Notes: generated by a model from the letters alone, not told the origin. Shown: positions 52,440 to 62,705, numbered from the stretch's first letter. The stretch is DNA of 64,000 nucleotides from Rhizomys pruinosus (GCA_009823505.1 VZQC01005710.1:1387213-1451212); one strand, 5' to 3'. Program-made: numbers and translations.

Positions 52440-52780
52440 AGCCACTATGTGTGTCACCCAGCACTGCACCTCACAAGGTGCTGCGATGGCAGTGGTACAT
52501 TTTCCCAGGACATGGACGGGCCAGTATTAAGGTGGGGCTGCAGTGAGGCTCCTCCTGGCTCACAGCACACCTCTCCATGTCTTCATTTGGCCTTTTGGCT
52601 CTGCGCTGTGCTGAGGGTGCAGGATGAGATCTGTTTTCTTTCTCCTATAAGGAGCACCAGCCCCATCAGGTCTGGGCCTGCCTGTGCCCTCATGTAACTG
52701 TAATTACTTCTGAAGGCCCTGTCCTTAGCAGCCATGTGATTCAGCCCATAGCAGTGGCTGCAGCACTGCACTGGCTTCTG
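52440..52780 (+). mobile_element. Possible old mammalian interspersed repeat
   Basis: TTTCTCCTATAAGGAGCACC AGCC, CATGTAACTGTAATTACTTC and AAGGCCCTGTCC with CATGTGATTCAGCCCATAGC resemble the 3' part of the family at 41916. Name not assigned. Confidence 0.45.
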
Positions 52781-52838
52781 TCCTTAGCAGCCACGTGATT
52801 CAGCCCACAACAGTGGCCGCAGCACTGCACTGGCTTCT
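52721..52838. repeat. 59-bp tandem duplication
   Basis: GTCCTTAGCAGCCATGTGAT begins at 52721 and 52780. The copies differ at about five bases. The duplicated part is the end of the interspersed repeat. Confidence 0.95.
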
Positions 52839-53400
52839 TTAGTGGGTCCCCACTGTCTTCCCCAGGCTGTAGCAGTCAAACCAATTTTCATGAGACTCTG
52901 CAGTGACTCCTAAAACTCAAATCCTATGTTCTTCCTCCTGGACATTTCTCTTTCCTCCACAGTGTCTCTTTGGGCACCCCTTAAAGACCCAGTCCTTGCC
53001 TTGACTGGGAGATGCAAGAAACAGGAACTGCAGACTGGAGTGCTCTGGCCCGACTGCCCGGCCCTGCCCTGCCCGTGTGGCTCTCCAGTTCAGGGCTGTG
53101 TCTTTGGATGTCATGATTGGATGAAGGTCCTAAGACAACTTTGTGATGCTTGGAAGCATCTCCCATAAGCTGTGTCACTGTACTGCTTGCTTTGTGCTTT
53201 GTGGCTCACTCATGCACCAGCTGCTTTCACAACAGTGGAGTTGGAGAGTTGCAGCAGAGACGTACATAATTCTTTGGATGTGCTTCTTGGTTTACAAAAC
53301 CTAAACTGTTTACTCCGTGTTCCTTGACAAGAGTTTGCCAACCCTTTCCTCAGCTTCCTGCCCCTAACTCCAGCCTCTATCACTGCCGGGCTACTCCCCA
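52839..53400. other. Single-copy noncoding DNA
   Basis: No SINE or exon is recognised. Confidence 0.4.
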
Positions 53401-53402
53401 CC

Positions 53403-53662
53403 CCCTCCCTCACCTCCTGACGGCCCCTCACCATGCTGAGCTCCCTCACCTCCTGACGGCCCCTCACCATGCTGAGCTCCCTCACCTCCTGACGGCTCCT
53501 CACCGTGCTGAGCTCCCTCACCTCCTGACGGCTCCTCACCGTGCTGAGCTCCCTCACCTCCTGACGGCTCCTCACCGTGCTGAGCTCCCTCACCTCCTGA
53601 CGCCTCCTCACCGTGCTGAGCTCCCTCACCTCCTGACGCCTCCTCCCCGTGCTGACCTCAGA
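53403..53662. repeat. 36-bp minisatellite, 7 units
   Basis: CACCTCCTGACGGC units begin at 53411, 53447, 53483, 53519, 53555, 53591 and 53627. Variants run in order along the array (GGCCCCTCACCA, then GGCTCCTCACCG, then GCCTCCTCACCG), a sign of growth from one side. The 12-codon period keeps both strands open (HLLTAPHRAELP-like; RQEVRELSTVR-like). Confidence 0.97.
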
Positions 53663-53734
53663 CCCTTTGTTTTTCCTGTATCCTCCACCTAGATGCTTCC
53701 TCCCACCTCTCATGTATATGGGTGCACTTGACTG

Positions 53735-53975
53735 TTCAGGAGTGTGTGTGTGCACATGTGTGTATGCACATACATGTGCATGCAGACAGAGGATAACTTA
53801 GCTCTTGGTCCTCAGATGTTATCTGTTGCTTTCTCCTTTGGGGAGATGGTCTCTCACTGGCCAGGAGCTCAGCCATTTGACTAGGTGGACTGAACATGGA
53901 GTCCCAGGACCTCCCTTGTCCCTGTCTGTGCCTCTGCACTGCTTGGAATCACAAGTGTGTTCTACCACAGTAGCT
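53735..53975 (-). mobile_element. Old B3-type SINE
   Basis: GT-rich tail, GCATGCAGACAGAGGATAAC, TCTCTCACTGGCCAGGAGCT, CTGCACTGCTTGGAATCACA, AGTGTGTTCTACCACAGTAG. Confidence 0.55.
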
Positions 53976-54007
53976 CTTAACAATTTTTTTCTTTTAAATT
54001 ATATATA

Positions 54008-54011
<4 letters not shown>

Positions 54012-54045
<34 letters not shown>
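54012..54045. repeat. (TC)n microsatellite
   Basis: Seventeen uninterrupted TC units, in the tail region of an old SINE. Confidence 0.96.
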
Positions 54046-54047
<2 letters not shown>

Positions 54048-54275
54048 GTGCACGTACACATGTACATATGAAGGTCAGAGGACAAGTAAGGGAAATTAGT
54101 TCTCTTCTTCCACACATGGGTCATGGGGATCGAACTTGAAAACAAGCACCTTTCCTCACTGAGCCTTCTCACCAGCCCATGCCTGGCTTTTAAAATGTGG
54201 GTTCTGAGGCTAGAACTTGGGTGCCTCTACATTCTTTACCAGCTGAGCTGCCACTGAAGCCTGACATCTATATTT
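54046..54275 (-). mobile_element. Old B2/B3-type SINE remnants
   Basis: AAGGTCAGAGGACAAGTAAG, GGGTCATGGGGATCGAACTT, CACTGAGCCTTCTCACCAGC, then a second partial head TGGGTTCTGAGGCTAGAACT, TACCAGCTGAGCTGCCACTG. Confidence 0.55.
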
Positions 54276-54339
54276 CTAAGGGTGTTCGCTTCTTGCCTGT
54301 CCACCCTGTTGTGTCTAGACACTGAGGTCTGAATGGGGT

Positions 54340-54680
54340 ACTTTGAAGCATTTAGTTTGTGTTTGTGCTTGCGTGTGCTAAGGCCAGAGGAGGACGTTGG
54401 TGGCTTGTGTACCACTCTCGGTGCTCTCTGAGATAGGGTCTCTCGCAGGTGCACGGTCCTCCTGCTGTGTCCTCCCTCTCAGTGCTGGGGTTGGGGAAGC
54501 ACAATCACGCCCAGCTTTTTTTTTTTTTTTTTGTCTTTTTGAGACAGGGTCTCCCTTTAGTCCCAGCTGGCCTGGAGACACCCGGCTTTTTATGTGGGCA
54601 CTGGTGCTGGAGCTGAACGCAGAGCCTCATATTTCACATAGGAAGTGCTCTGACCACGAAGCCATTTCTTCAGACTCCAA
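54340..54680 (-). mobile_element. B3-type SINE split by a truncated B1
   Basis: GCTAAGGCCAGAGGAGGACG, CTCTGAGATAGGGTCTCTCG, CTCAGTGCTGGGGTTGGGGA; after the B1, GGCACTGGTGCTGGAGCTGA, GAAGTGCTCTGACCACGAAG CC. The B1 at 54520-54580 sits between CACGCCCAGCTTTTT and CACCCGGCTTTTT. Confidence 0.65.
54520..54580 (-). mobile_element. 5'-truncated B1 SINE
   Basis: T run, then GTCTTTTTGAGACAGGGTCT CCC, AGTCCCAGCTGGCCTGGAGA, then the flank. Only about 55 bases of the B1 3' part were inserted. Confidence 0.85.
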
Positions 54681-54718
54681 GTTCTATTTTACATTAAAAA
54701 TTTTTGAGTTTATTTGTA

Positions 54719-54925
54719 ACTGTGTGTTAGTATGTGTGTGTGTGTAACTGTGTGTTAGTATGTGTGTGTATAACTGTGTTAGTATGTGTGTAACTGTGTT
54801 AGCATATGAAACTGTGTTAGTGTGTGTGTAACTGTGTGTTAGTATGTGTGTAACTGTGTTAGTATGTGTGTATGTAACTGTGTGTGTGTGTGTAACTGTG
54901 TGTCAGTATATGTGTGCGTGCCTGT
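54719..54925. repeat. TGTGTAACTGTGTTAGTA tandem repeat
   Basis: About ten units of 18-26 bp with GTGTGTAACTGTGT and TTAGTAT alternating, of irregular length. Confidence 0.92.
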
Positions 54926-55090
54926 CTCCATCTGGCCACAGAGCCCAGAAGATGGTGCTGGAGCCCCTGGAGCTGGAGTCACAGGCAATGTTGAGCCACC
55001 TGATGTGGGTGCTGGGAACCCGACTGGAGTCCTTTGGGAGAGCAGCGAGTGCTCTTACCCACTGAACTGTCTCTTCAGATCACACAATTT
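54926..55090 (-). mobile_element. Old B2/B3-type SINE body
   Basis: CAGAGCCCAGAAGATGGTGC, CTGGAGCTGGAGTCACAGGC, GATGTGGGTGCTGGGAACCC, GTGCTCTTACCCACTGAACT. The preceding tandem repeat probably grew in its tail. Confidence 0.75.
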
Positions 55091-55540
55091 TATTTTTATT
55101 TGACACCTAATAATTGCATATTTCCAGAGCGCAGTGTGATGTTTAGTCTGTGTCCATGACATGGGATGACCTAACCAAGGTAATTAGTATTTTCAGCACC
55201 CTAAGTCTGTATCGTCTCTGAATGTTGGGAGTTCGCTCCTCGCCATTCTGAAGTTCAGGATACATTGCTGTGAGCCTTGCTCACTCCGTGCTGCAGCACC
55301 GCTTCCTGACGAGACCTTGCTACTGTTCCTCTCCTTCCGCCGCTGTGGCTTTCCTTCACACACACTGCAAAGCCTGGCTTATCTCTGTTCTGGCCATGAA
55401 ACATCTCTCCTGTGAGCACTGAGTTGGGGCCCCATCTCCACCTCTGAGGAGAGTGACATGGGTCAGGCTGGCCTGCCAGCCTAGGGCAGAGTGGGGCACC
55501 ACTGGCGCTTTCCTCTTGTGCTCATCCCTGTGCTGGATCA
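55091..55540. other. Single-copy noncoding DNA
   Basis: No repeat or exon is recognised. Confidence 0.4.
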
Positions 55541-55870
55541 CTGTTGTTTTGGGAGAGTTTACTATTAATAGATCCCTAATCTAAGAATGGAAAAACTTTC
55601 ATGGAGCTGGGCCTTGTCAGATGGTCCCTAGCCTTGCAATTCATTTATTTCTTCCCTTTTTTTTTTTTTTTTCCTAAGACAAAGCTAATCACTGCCCTTG
55701 TAGTGGAGGCAGTTTCCAGAAGGTAGTATTAGGGATGGATTAAAAAAAAAAAAGCAATTGTAATTACAATTGACCATTTCTTCTCTGATAGACATCTAAC
55801 AGGAATGCAGCTGTGGGCTGCATGTGGTGTGATTTTCTGTTTGTTTAGGTGTCACGTTGCACAGTCATAC
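55541..55870. promoter_or_regulatory. Candidate conserved noncoding element with 18-bp palindrome
   Basis: AT-rich and SINE-free, with TACTATTAATAGATC, CAATTCATTTATTTC and the perfect palindrome CAATTGTAATTACAATTG at 55755-55772, whose core TAATTA is the classic paired homeodomain site. A T run (55656-55672) and an A run (55742-55753) are also present. Confidence 0.35.
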
Positions 55871-56060
55871 TTCTGGCAGGTAACTTTTTGTGTTTTAATT
55901 TTACCTGTATATGTGGGTGTACCTGAGTGTATACATGAGCACGTGCTTGCAGAGGCCAGAGAGGACATCCAGTCCCCTGTGTAGCTAGAATTCCTGCTAG
56001 GAGGTGCGAACAATGTCCAGCCCCCTCCTCCCTTGATCTTCTGGCAAAGCCAGGTATGAT
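55871..56060 (-). mobile_element. Old SINE remnant
   Basis: TTTTACCTGTATATGTGGGT, TGTATACATGAGCACGTGCT, TGCAGAGGCCAGAGAGGACA follow the reverse B2/B3 pattern and then decay. Confidence 0.5.
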
Positions 56061-56500
56061 TTCACCAGAGTACAGTTTGGAAAACCAGCTCCCTTACAGG
56101 GCAGTGGGTCAGGGGTTAATTACAGGAGTGTGGGTATCCCCCCTCCCCCCAAGGCCACACAGGCAAGTTTCTATCAGACATGGATCGAGAGTCCTCCCTT
56201 ACAGCTTCCTCTATTCACATTCTCCCGACCCCCCTTGTGCTACTAGGGCTACTGGTTGCTTGGGAGGTGTGGCTGACTCTGTGGAGCAGAGCAACAGCAG
56301 TCAACAAGTTTGTCGTGATCCTAGACAAGTGGCTGTGTCGAAGTTTAGGAAGAAGGTGCCTGTCCATAGCTTGCCCATCCGTTATGGTGTGTTCCTTTGT
56401 GCTTTGAAGAACTTTCTAGACTTTCTGAGTAGTGTCTTGTCTGCAGAGAAGAGCTGTGAGGAGGCTGTTATATGTTTTCCAGCCTACACCAGCACTCTCC
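56061..56500. other. Single-copy noncoding DNA
   Basis: No SINE. The 175-codon frame at 56056-56583 is not supported by family or splice signals. Confidence 0.4.
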
Positions 56501-56612
56501 TCAGTGCAGTCACAGTGGCTTCCATAGCCGGGCTGGGGCTCACTTGGTGTCCACCATCAGTGCAGTCACAGTGGCTTCCATAGCTCGACTGGGACTCACT
56601 TGCTGTCCACCA
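56501..56612. repeat. 56-bp tandem duplication
   Basis: TCAGTGCAGTCACAGTGGCT begins at 56501 and 56557; about five differences between copies. Confidence 0.95.
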
Positions 56613-57819
56613 TCAGTTCAGAGTCCTGCCCGTGGCAGTCAGATGGGCTGGCAGCTGTTGGGCCTTCTTTTAACCTGTTGTGAATCCACCAGGGAAGCAG
56701 GAGTAGTACTGCCCTTCTCTCCAAGGCTTTCTCCAGTGGCTGAGACCCGCCCCTTTGAGAAAAACGGCACTTGCTTGCATAGGTAGACAGAATCCCCCAC
56801 TCAGCCCTTTTTTGATGACAGGAGGGCTGACAGTGTCAGTGTCTCAGAGCCTGAGCCCTGACTCCGTTCAAACTTCAGCTGCTATTTGAATGTCTGGTTC
56901 TTGAGTCTAGGAGTCTTCTTTAAGAAGGGTAAGTTTGGGGCTCAGAGTGAACCTGGCACTGCACAGCAGGATCTAGAGCAGGCTGAGCAGCAGCAGCCGT
57001 GACGAGTGTCCTGCAGTTTCAAACAAGCAGCATCACTTCTCACCTTGAAACAGATTGAGCTGCACTTGGCCTTGCAGGAGAACCAAACCCAAGCTTCTTA
57101 CTTCCTGTGAAGGAGGGGACTGGGTCACACAGAGGAGAGATTTTTCCTACTCCCCACGCAGCAGTTGGTGCATTCATTTGGGAGAAGTATGTCATGTAGA
57201 TATTATCTCCTCTTTAAATAAGTCCAAGATACCAGTGAAACCTCAAAGACTGTCCCTCCTCCCCCAAGGAGTGTAGGGCCTGGGAACTGGCCTTAAGTGC
57301 GGCTTTCCCTCCCCTCCATCACTCTTCCTTTCCCAGAAAGCTGCCCTCAAGGTGCCCTGCCTAGGGAGGGAGCCCTGCCTTTCTCTAGAATTTGGGCATG
57401 GCCTGCCTTACATAGCCTGTCCAAGGAAACACAGCTCCATACGTCAGTGAGGCATGACTTTAGAGTGTGTACCATCCAGCTAGGAAACATTGCTACTGTC
57501 CCGAGTCCCGTGTGTCCCTGTGAGTAGACCTATTCCGTGAATGAGCGCATGGGCCAGCTCACTGCCCTGCTGCTGTGATGTGTGGTGGACACCTGGAGCT
57601 CTGGTCTGGCTGCTCATGCTGAGTAGAGAGTGACTCAGGCTCTCTGTCAGCTACTGTTTCATGTGTCTTTTGAAGGGGCTGGACTCTGATCCGTGTGAGA
57701 CCTCCTTCAGCTGGCCCCTGAGAAGGGCTCCCCGGGCCTTCTGTGTGCCTCAGAAGCTGCAGGCCACCTGGAGGGAGCGTTCTGGAGCATGAAGGGTGGC
57801 AGAGGTGTGGCGAGGTGCA
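56613..57819. other. Single-copy noncoding DNA
   Basis: No SINE or exon is recognised over 1.2 kb. Confidence 0.4.
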
Positions 57820-58080
57820 GGCTGTGCTGCAGACAGCATGGGTTTCCGGGCCCCTCTCTCTTCAGTGGGATGTTCTTTAGGGTATGATTAGTATTTAGAG
57901 CTTTTAAAAAGGAGAGATAATAGATGGATATTATGTTTCCCCCAAACAAACATCTCATTTTGGTGAGGAAACCCAATGAGTACATGTTCTGCTTCTGAGA
58001 TGGCCGCCCAGCGCTGGCCCATGTGTGATGCCCTGTGAGTTGCCTCTGTGTGTGGACTCTGGGCTCTCAGTCTGTGCACT
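57820..58080. promoter_or_regulatory. Possible conserved noncoding element
   Basis: ATGATTAGTATTTAGAGC, GATAATAGATGGATATTATG, AAACAAACATC and GAGATGGCCGCCCAGCGC (YY1-type core with CpG) in repeat-free DNA. Confidence 0.25.
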
Positions 58081-58458
58081 TTAACTTTGGAGCTGCACTA
58101 GATAGTTGGCCTCCTATCTAGTCCTTTCTTGTTCTCCTAGGGAAGCAGGGTCCACAGACAGTGCTGAAGGCTGTCAGAGCCAGCTGAAGTCATGGCTGGA
58201 TTCTGTAAAATTCCATTGCATGCCCTCCCCAACCTGGTGGTGGAAAGAAACCCGTCAGTTGTTATTACCAGTGGAGGGCTTAGGGATTCTGTGGGTGGGG
58301 CCATCAGCAAGTGGGGCTCTCCCCATCAGGGACTGGAAGGTGCACAGGAAGGCTGGTGGCCAGGCTCTGGGTCCCATGCCAGAGGCAGTAACCTGCCTGC
58401 CCTTAATGTTGGGCTGAGGTGCCTCTCCCCATGGCCAGGGCTTGGGGTGGGGTGTGTG
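58081..58458. other. Single-copy noncoding DNA
   Basis: No repeat or exon is recognised. Confidence 0.4.
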
Positions 58459-58612
58459 ACTTTTTTTTTTTTTTGGTCTTTTTGAGTCAGGGTCTCCATA
58501 TAGTTCCAGCTGGAACATGTTATGTAGACCAGGCTGGCCTTGAACTCACAGAGATCCACCTGCTTCTGCCTCCTGAGTGCCGGGATTAAAGGTATGCGCC
58601 ACCACACCGTAC
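58459..58612 (-). mobile_element. B1 SINE
   Basis: T12, GGTCTTTTTGAGTCAGGGTC, GTAGACCAGGCTGGCCTTGA, CACAGAGATCCACCTGCTTC, GTATGCGCCACCACACCG. Its 5' head is duplicated downstream. Confidence 0.95.
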
Positions 58613-58791
58613 AGGATGGGGTGGGGGGGGGACGATTCTTGATTCCCCACTTGGTCTCTATGCTTTCCACCATGATTTTTGGAGACGGGATTAAAGGTAT
58701 GCGCCACCACACCGTACAGGACGGGGTGGTGGTGGGGGGACGACTCTTGATTCCCCACTTGGTCTCTGTGCTTTCCACCATGATTTTTGGA
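58582..58791. repeat. 105-bp tandem duplication spanning a SINE end
   Basis: GGGATTAAAGGTATGCGCCA begins at 58582 and 58687. The unit joins the last 35 bases of the B1 to 70 bases of neighbouring DNA. Copies are about 95 percent identical; most change is in the G run. Confidence 0.96.
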
Positions 58792-58998
58792 GACGGTCTC
58801 TGGCTGAATCTGGAGCTCACTGGTGGGCTAGGCTGGTTGCCCAGCTGGCCCCAGGACTTCCTGTCTCCACTTCCCCAGTGCTGGGGTTAGAGGTGTATGC
58901 TGCTGCACCCGGCCTTTTCTGTTCTAGGGATTTGAACTCAGGTCCTCATGCTTATTATGCGGCAGGTACTTTGCTAACTGAGCCATCTCCTCAGCAGC
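58785..58998 (-). mobile_element. B3 SINE, 3' part missing
   Basis: GAGACGGTCTCTGGCTGAAT, CTGGAGCTCACTGGTGGGCT, CCCCAGTGCTGGGGTTAGAG, GATTTGAACTCAGGTCCTCA, GCTAACTGAGCCATCTCCTC. Confidence 0.82.
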
Positions 58999-59064
58999 TC
59001 CCCACAATTGTTCTTAAACTTATTCATTGTTTATGGGAGAGAAAAGAGCAATTCTCCATGGTTG

Positions 59065-59422
59065 TGTGCTGGGTAGCTTTAGTTGTCAACTTGACATGCC
59101 TGGTTAGAGGGATCCTCAGTGGAGAATTGTCTCCTTTGGGTTTGCCTGTGGCCAGGTCATGTTGAGTGACCTGGGAGGGCTCAGCCCACTGTGGGTGGTG
59201 CCACCTCTGAGGCACTGTATAAGAAAGCAGGCTGAGCACAGGCTAAGGAGCAAGCCTGTAAGCAGTGTTCCTCCATGGTTCCTCCATGGTCTGTGCTCCA
59301 GGTTCCTGCCCCGTCTCTCTCAGGAATGAACTGTGACCTGGGAGATGTAAGATAAAATAAACTCCTCCCGAGTTGGTTTTTGCCAGTGTTTTCTTATTGC
59401 AATAGAAACTAACTAGAACAGG
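59065..59422 (+). mobile_element. Rodent medium-copy repeat, near complete
   Basis: GTGTGCTGGGTAGCTTTAGT TGTCAACTTGACATG, CTCAGTGGAGAATTGTCTCC, GGCTCAGCCCACTGTGGGTG, CACTGTATAAGAAAGCAGGC, AACTGTGACCTGGGAGATGT, AAATAAACTCCTCCC, CAATAGAAACTAACTAGAAC. Best copy of the family in the window; URR1-like is a candidate name only. Confidence 0.75.
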
Positions 59423-60779
59423 CTACAACTCAGCGGGAGGCCTTGAAGTCTCTTGGAGGCCTGGGAGAAAGGGGACAAAGCCAACACTCTGATCGCCACA
59501 GCCCTTGTCCTGAGCCTCTTTACCTTCTCTTTCTGCCCCTACACCCCCAAGTCACAAACTCTGCAAGTGGTAACAGTAGTAACTGGATAGTAATAACTGC
59601 AGTGGAAGAGTGCTAGAGCATACTGTCCCGTGGGGGAGAGCCCCAGGAAGCAGGGAGCGGCTGAGCTCCACAGGGTGGTCATTTATCTCCAAGCTTCTCC
59701 ACCGGGAAGCCTGATACGCATTCTGTAGGTAGCTTGCCTTCTTGCTAGGCAGGTTGTTTGTGACCTGGTAGTGAGGTGACTCTGATCACTTAACTACAGT
59801 TGTCTGAGGGTCTGTGAGATCTTAGGAGAGAAACAGAGAGGTTGGAGATAGAAGTGACCAGTGGCTTCAAAGAGGAACACAGTGATGTTATATCCTATGG
59901 CTGGTCAAGGCTGTGTTGAAATGGTGCTGCTCTGAGGAACAGCAGGAGGCTCCAGGAACGTGTGCTAGAATTAACGTGCACATGGCTAGACCTATGCAGA
60001 CTTGAACCCCAGGTAAAGGACAGACACCAGGCTTAAGGTCACTCTGGGACATACTTCTGGAATAGTCAGGGGTGAATTGCCTGTTGTTGGCACGTGGCAG
60101 CCAACAGCAGGGATGGTGACTGGGGCAGGCCCCTTTAAATGGGTTGGGCAGGACCTCAGGTAAAGGGGAAGAGGTCAGATTGACAGTTTCTGGAGGAAGT
60201 GGACATCAGTGTGTCCCTTGGAATGCTGGGAGAGCCAGACCTAACAGGATGGACTGTGTCAAATGATCTGAGATTTATAGCAACAGAAGGGTCACTACTG
60301 GCTGGGGACAGGCAGGGAAGTGACAGCATCAGGTGGGCATGAGAGGCTGGGCTGGCCCAGCTGGGCCTGAGAAGTATAGGCAGCGAGTCTGCAGTTCCAG
60401 TTCTGACTGGAAGATGGCTGAGGGTGTCCCAAGCTGGGGAGCACACGCTTCAGACCTTCCTCATTCTGTGCCGTGGAAGCCTGCTTGTAGCACACGTGTT
60501 TGCAGGGGAGTGGTCGCTCAGCAGCTGCACTCACTTCGTTTGCTCAGAATCTTAGGTCAGGGCCAGCGAGTGGCCTGCCGTATGGGACACCAAGGGATCT
60601 GGGAAGTACTGAGGGGGGGTGAGAACCTGCATGGGAGGACTGAAAGTGTGGCTCCTGGTCTTGTGTTCCGAGTTAGACCACATGCGTGCTGGTCTGGGAG
60701 TTCTGAGACTCATTCACAGGCTGGGGGTCGACAGTGACTTCCCACCTAACCACCTCAGAAGTCTGAGCATCTCCTTCAT
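59423..60779. other. Single-copy noncoding DNA
   Basis: 1.3 kb without SINEs. A 134-codon plus frame at 60333-60737 has no family feature. Confidence 0.4.
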
Positions 60780-60981
60780 CAGGAGCTGGTGAACAGTGAA
60801 CACTGTTTATATGTTACAAGCATAACAGAAGGCCAGAGACGGAGTTTTCGCCTACTGTTCATGAGCCAGAAGTCCAAGAGCAGGAACCACCATGATTGGA
60901 GCTGGGGAGGACCTACTCCAGAGTTCGAGACGACCTCTTTTTGTTATGTCTACACATGAGAGGGAGACAGGGAAGGAGGAA

Positions 60982-61016
<35 letters not shown>

Positions 61017-61140
61017 GGGGGGAAGGAGAGGGAGCGCAAGAGCAAGCATGGACTCTGCTATCTGTGGTGTCTTATAGCCCTGGTGTGGGGCCACCGTCCT
61101 CATCACTTCAGGTGACCCTGATTGCCTTAAAAACCCCATG
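60780..61140. mobile_element. Possible old interspersed repeat with (GA)n
   Basis: CAGAAGTCCAAGAGCAGGAA and ATAGCCCTGGTGTGGG with GATTGCCTTAAAAACC loosely recall the 41916 family. A pure GA run lies at 60984-61013. Confidence 0.35.
60984..61013. repeat. (GA)n microsatellite
   Basis: Fifteen uninterrupted GA units followed by ATGGGGGGG. Confidence 0.95.
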
Positions 61141-61275
61141 CAAAATACCATGTCTTGGGGTTTCAATGTGTTTTGGGTAGATTTGCTCCAGCGAGCCACT
61201 GCCCCTGGTGATTCTGAGTGGAGATTAATGCAGTGCAGAATAATCGATGCGGTAAAACGCCCTGACTCACCTGGC
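61141..61275. promoter_or_regulatory. Possible conserved noncoding element
   Basis: GAGATTAATGCAGTGCAG, AATAATCGATGCGGTAAAAC GCC keeps three CpGs in AT-rich, repeat-free DNA. Homeodomain/CUT-like words (ATTAATGC, ATCGAT). Confidence 0.3.
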
Positions 61276-61547
61276 CGAGCTGAGCCCCGCAGAGGAGAGT
61301 TACAGGAGGGTGGGCTGCTGGTGTCCCCACAAGTCCCAGTGTGCAGACTTTCCTCTTCTGGTTCTCATTTTCATCCTGTGGTTGGCTTCTTTGGAGGGTC
61401 CTCTCCTGTCCCTCATCCTCCTTGGATGTTGGGCTAGAGCCTTAATCTGGTCAGTTCCTGGGTGAGGTTTCTGCCCGTCTTTGGTCAGGGTTCTGCACCC
61501 TGTTCTGGACGCCTCTTCTGTATGGTCTTCCGACACCTTCCTGGGCT
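61276..61547. other. Single-copy noncoding DNA
   Basis: No repeat or exon is recognised. Confidence 0.4.
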
Positions 61548-61667
61548 GGTGCTGCTGGGTGGTGGTCTTGTGAACACAGGCGTCTCTGGTGCTGCTGGGT
61601 GGTGGTCTTGTGAACACAGGCGTCTCTGGTGCTGCTGGGTGGTGGTCTTGTGAACACAGGCGTCTGA
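61548..61667. repeat. 40-bp tandem repeat, 3 units
   Basis: GGTGCTGCTGGGTGGTGGTC begins at 61548, 61588 and 61628. The units are identical where compared, so the event is recent. Confidence 0.97.
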
Positions 61668-61859
61668 GCATAGGATTTGCTTTCAGATTGTTTGGGTGGG
61701 TGATAAACAGTACTGAGGGTAGAGGGACAGTATTTCTGGGTCATGCCATCCTCAGTTTGGCCATCGAGAATTTTCTTTACTCCCAGGAGTGCCCCACCTG
61801 CACTTTTATGTGTACACGGTCATGTGGGCAGGCAGGTGGTTCTGATCCCCTTTAGGCTG
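61668..61859. other. Single-copy noncoding DNA
   Basis: No repeat or exon is recognised. Confidence 0.4.
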
Positions 61860-62110
61860 TGATTTATGGTGCCTGTGCATTTAGCCAAGCTGGCCTGAGG
61901 TGTAATTAGAGGCTCTCTTTCCCTCTCCCAACGGCCGGGTGTCTGTCCATTGCAGCTGCAGTGAAAATCACGACCTCGAGCTCCAGCTGCATCTAAATTT
62001 GGTGTAAACGCCTTCATTTCTTTATAGAGCATTCATGAATTACAAATATGATCTCAGTTTCTTACCTTTGCAAGATGTTCACAAAAATGTTTACAAATGA
62101 GGTAAAGAAA
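61860..62110. promoter_or_regulatory. Candidate conserved enhancer
   Basis: Repeat-free, with GTGTAATTAGAGG, CAGCTGCAGTGAAAATCACG, CCAGCTGCATCTAAATTTGG (E-box CAGCTG twice), CATTCATGAATTACAAATAT and ATGTTTACAAATG (forkhead). CpGs are kept at AACGGCCGGG, CACGACCTCG and AAACGCC. Confidence 0.4.
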
Positions 62111-62259
62111 CCTGTCTGCCCTGGTTTGAGAGCTGGTGGTCTGTGGATGAAAGTGTGGCTGTGCCCCGTTTGCGGCATGGCCTTGCAGAGCTGATCACGT
62201 GCCTCAGGCTGCTGGTCAGAACGAGGCACCTTGGGCTCCCTGGTAGGCGCCCCTCACTC
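62111..62259. other. Single-copy noncoding DNA
   Basis: No repeat is recognised. Confidence 0.4.
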
Positions 62260-62705
62260 AGTATTGATGTTAATAGTTCTGTAAAATTAGTCTGGTTTGC
62301 AGCCTACCTTTCCTAATTCCCAGTGCAATTTCAGGACTTTGTTTTCCAAATGGCCTTTTGTTACCTCGTGTGTGTCTTTTCCCAGCGAGGTGGGGGTGTT
62401 GGCTCCTTGGGGGGCGGGTGGCTCCTTGGGTGAGGGCGGCCTTCCAAGTGGAAGTAGTTTTTCTCCTCCATTGACCGCACCTCCAAGTGGCCCAGCTAAA
62501 GCAGGATCCCGGTTCCCCTTCACAGCGTGTGATACTCCTGAGTAGTGGGCCAGGCCTGCATAAATAATTCATGTCAGCCAGGCTCTGGTAATGAGCTCTC
62601 AGGGGCAGTGCCTGGCACGCCTGGGCCCTTCCAGATGATCTATGAATTGCTCTTTGCCTTTATGCGTATTCAGTCTGACAAATACACTCCTAATTGCTGA
62701 TGGTG
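62260..62705. promoter_or_regulatory. Candidate conserved enhancer, two AT-rich blocks
   Basis: Left block: GTAAAATTAGTCTGG, TTTCCTAATTCCCAGTGC, CCAAATGGCC (SRF-like). Right block: CATAAATAATTCATG, GGTAATGAGCTC, TATGCGTATTCAG, CTCCTAATTGCTGATGG. A GC-rich stretch with GGGGGGCGGG lies between. SINE-free. Confidence 0.4.

Noticed and set aside
53210..53755. 181-codon minus frame with RQEVRELSTVR repeats
   Set aside because: Result of the 36-bp array; no start context, family or splice support.
53764..53781. ATGCACAT/ATGTGCAT inverted repeat
   Set aside because: Lies in low-complexity TG/CA DNA, where such symmetry is expected.
56056..56583. 175-codon plus frame
   Set aside because: Overlaps an old SINE end and the 56-bp duplication; no family resemblance.
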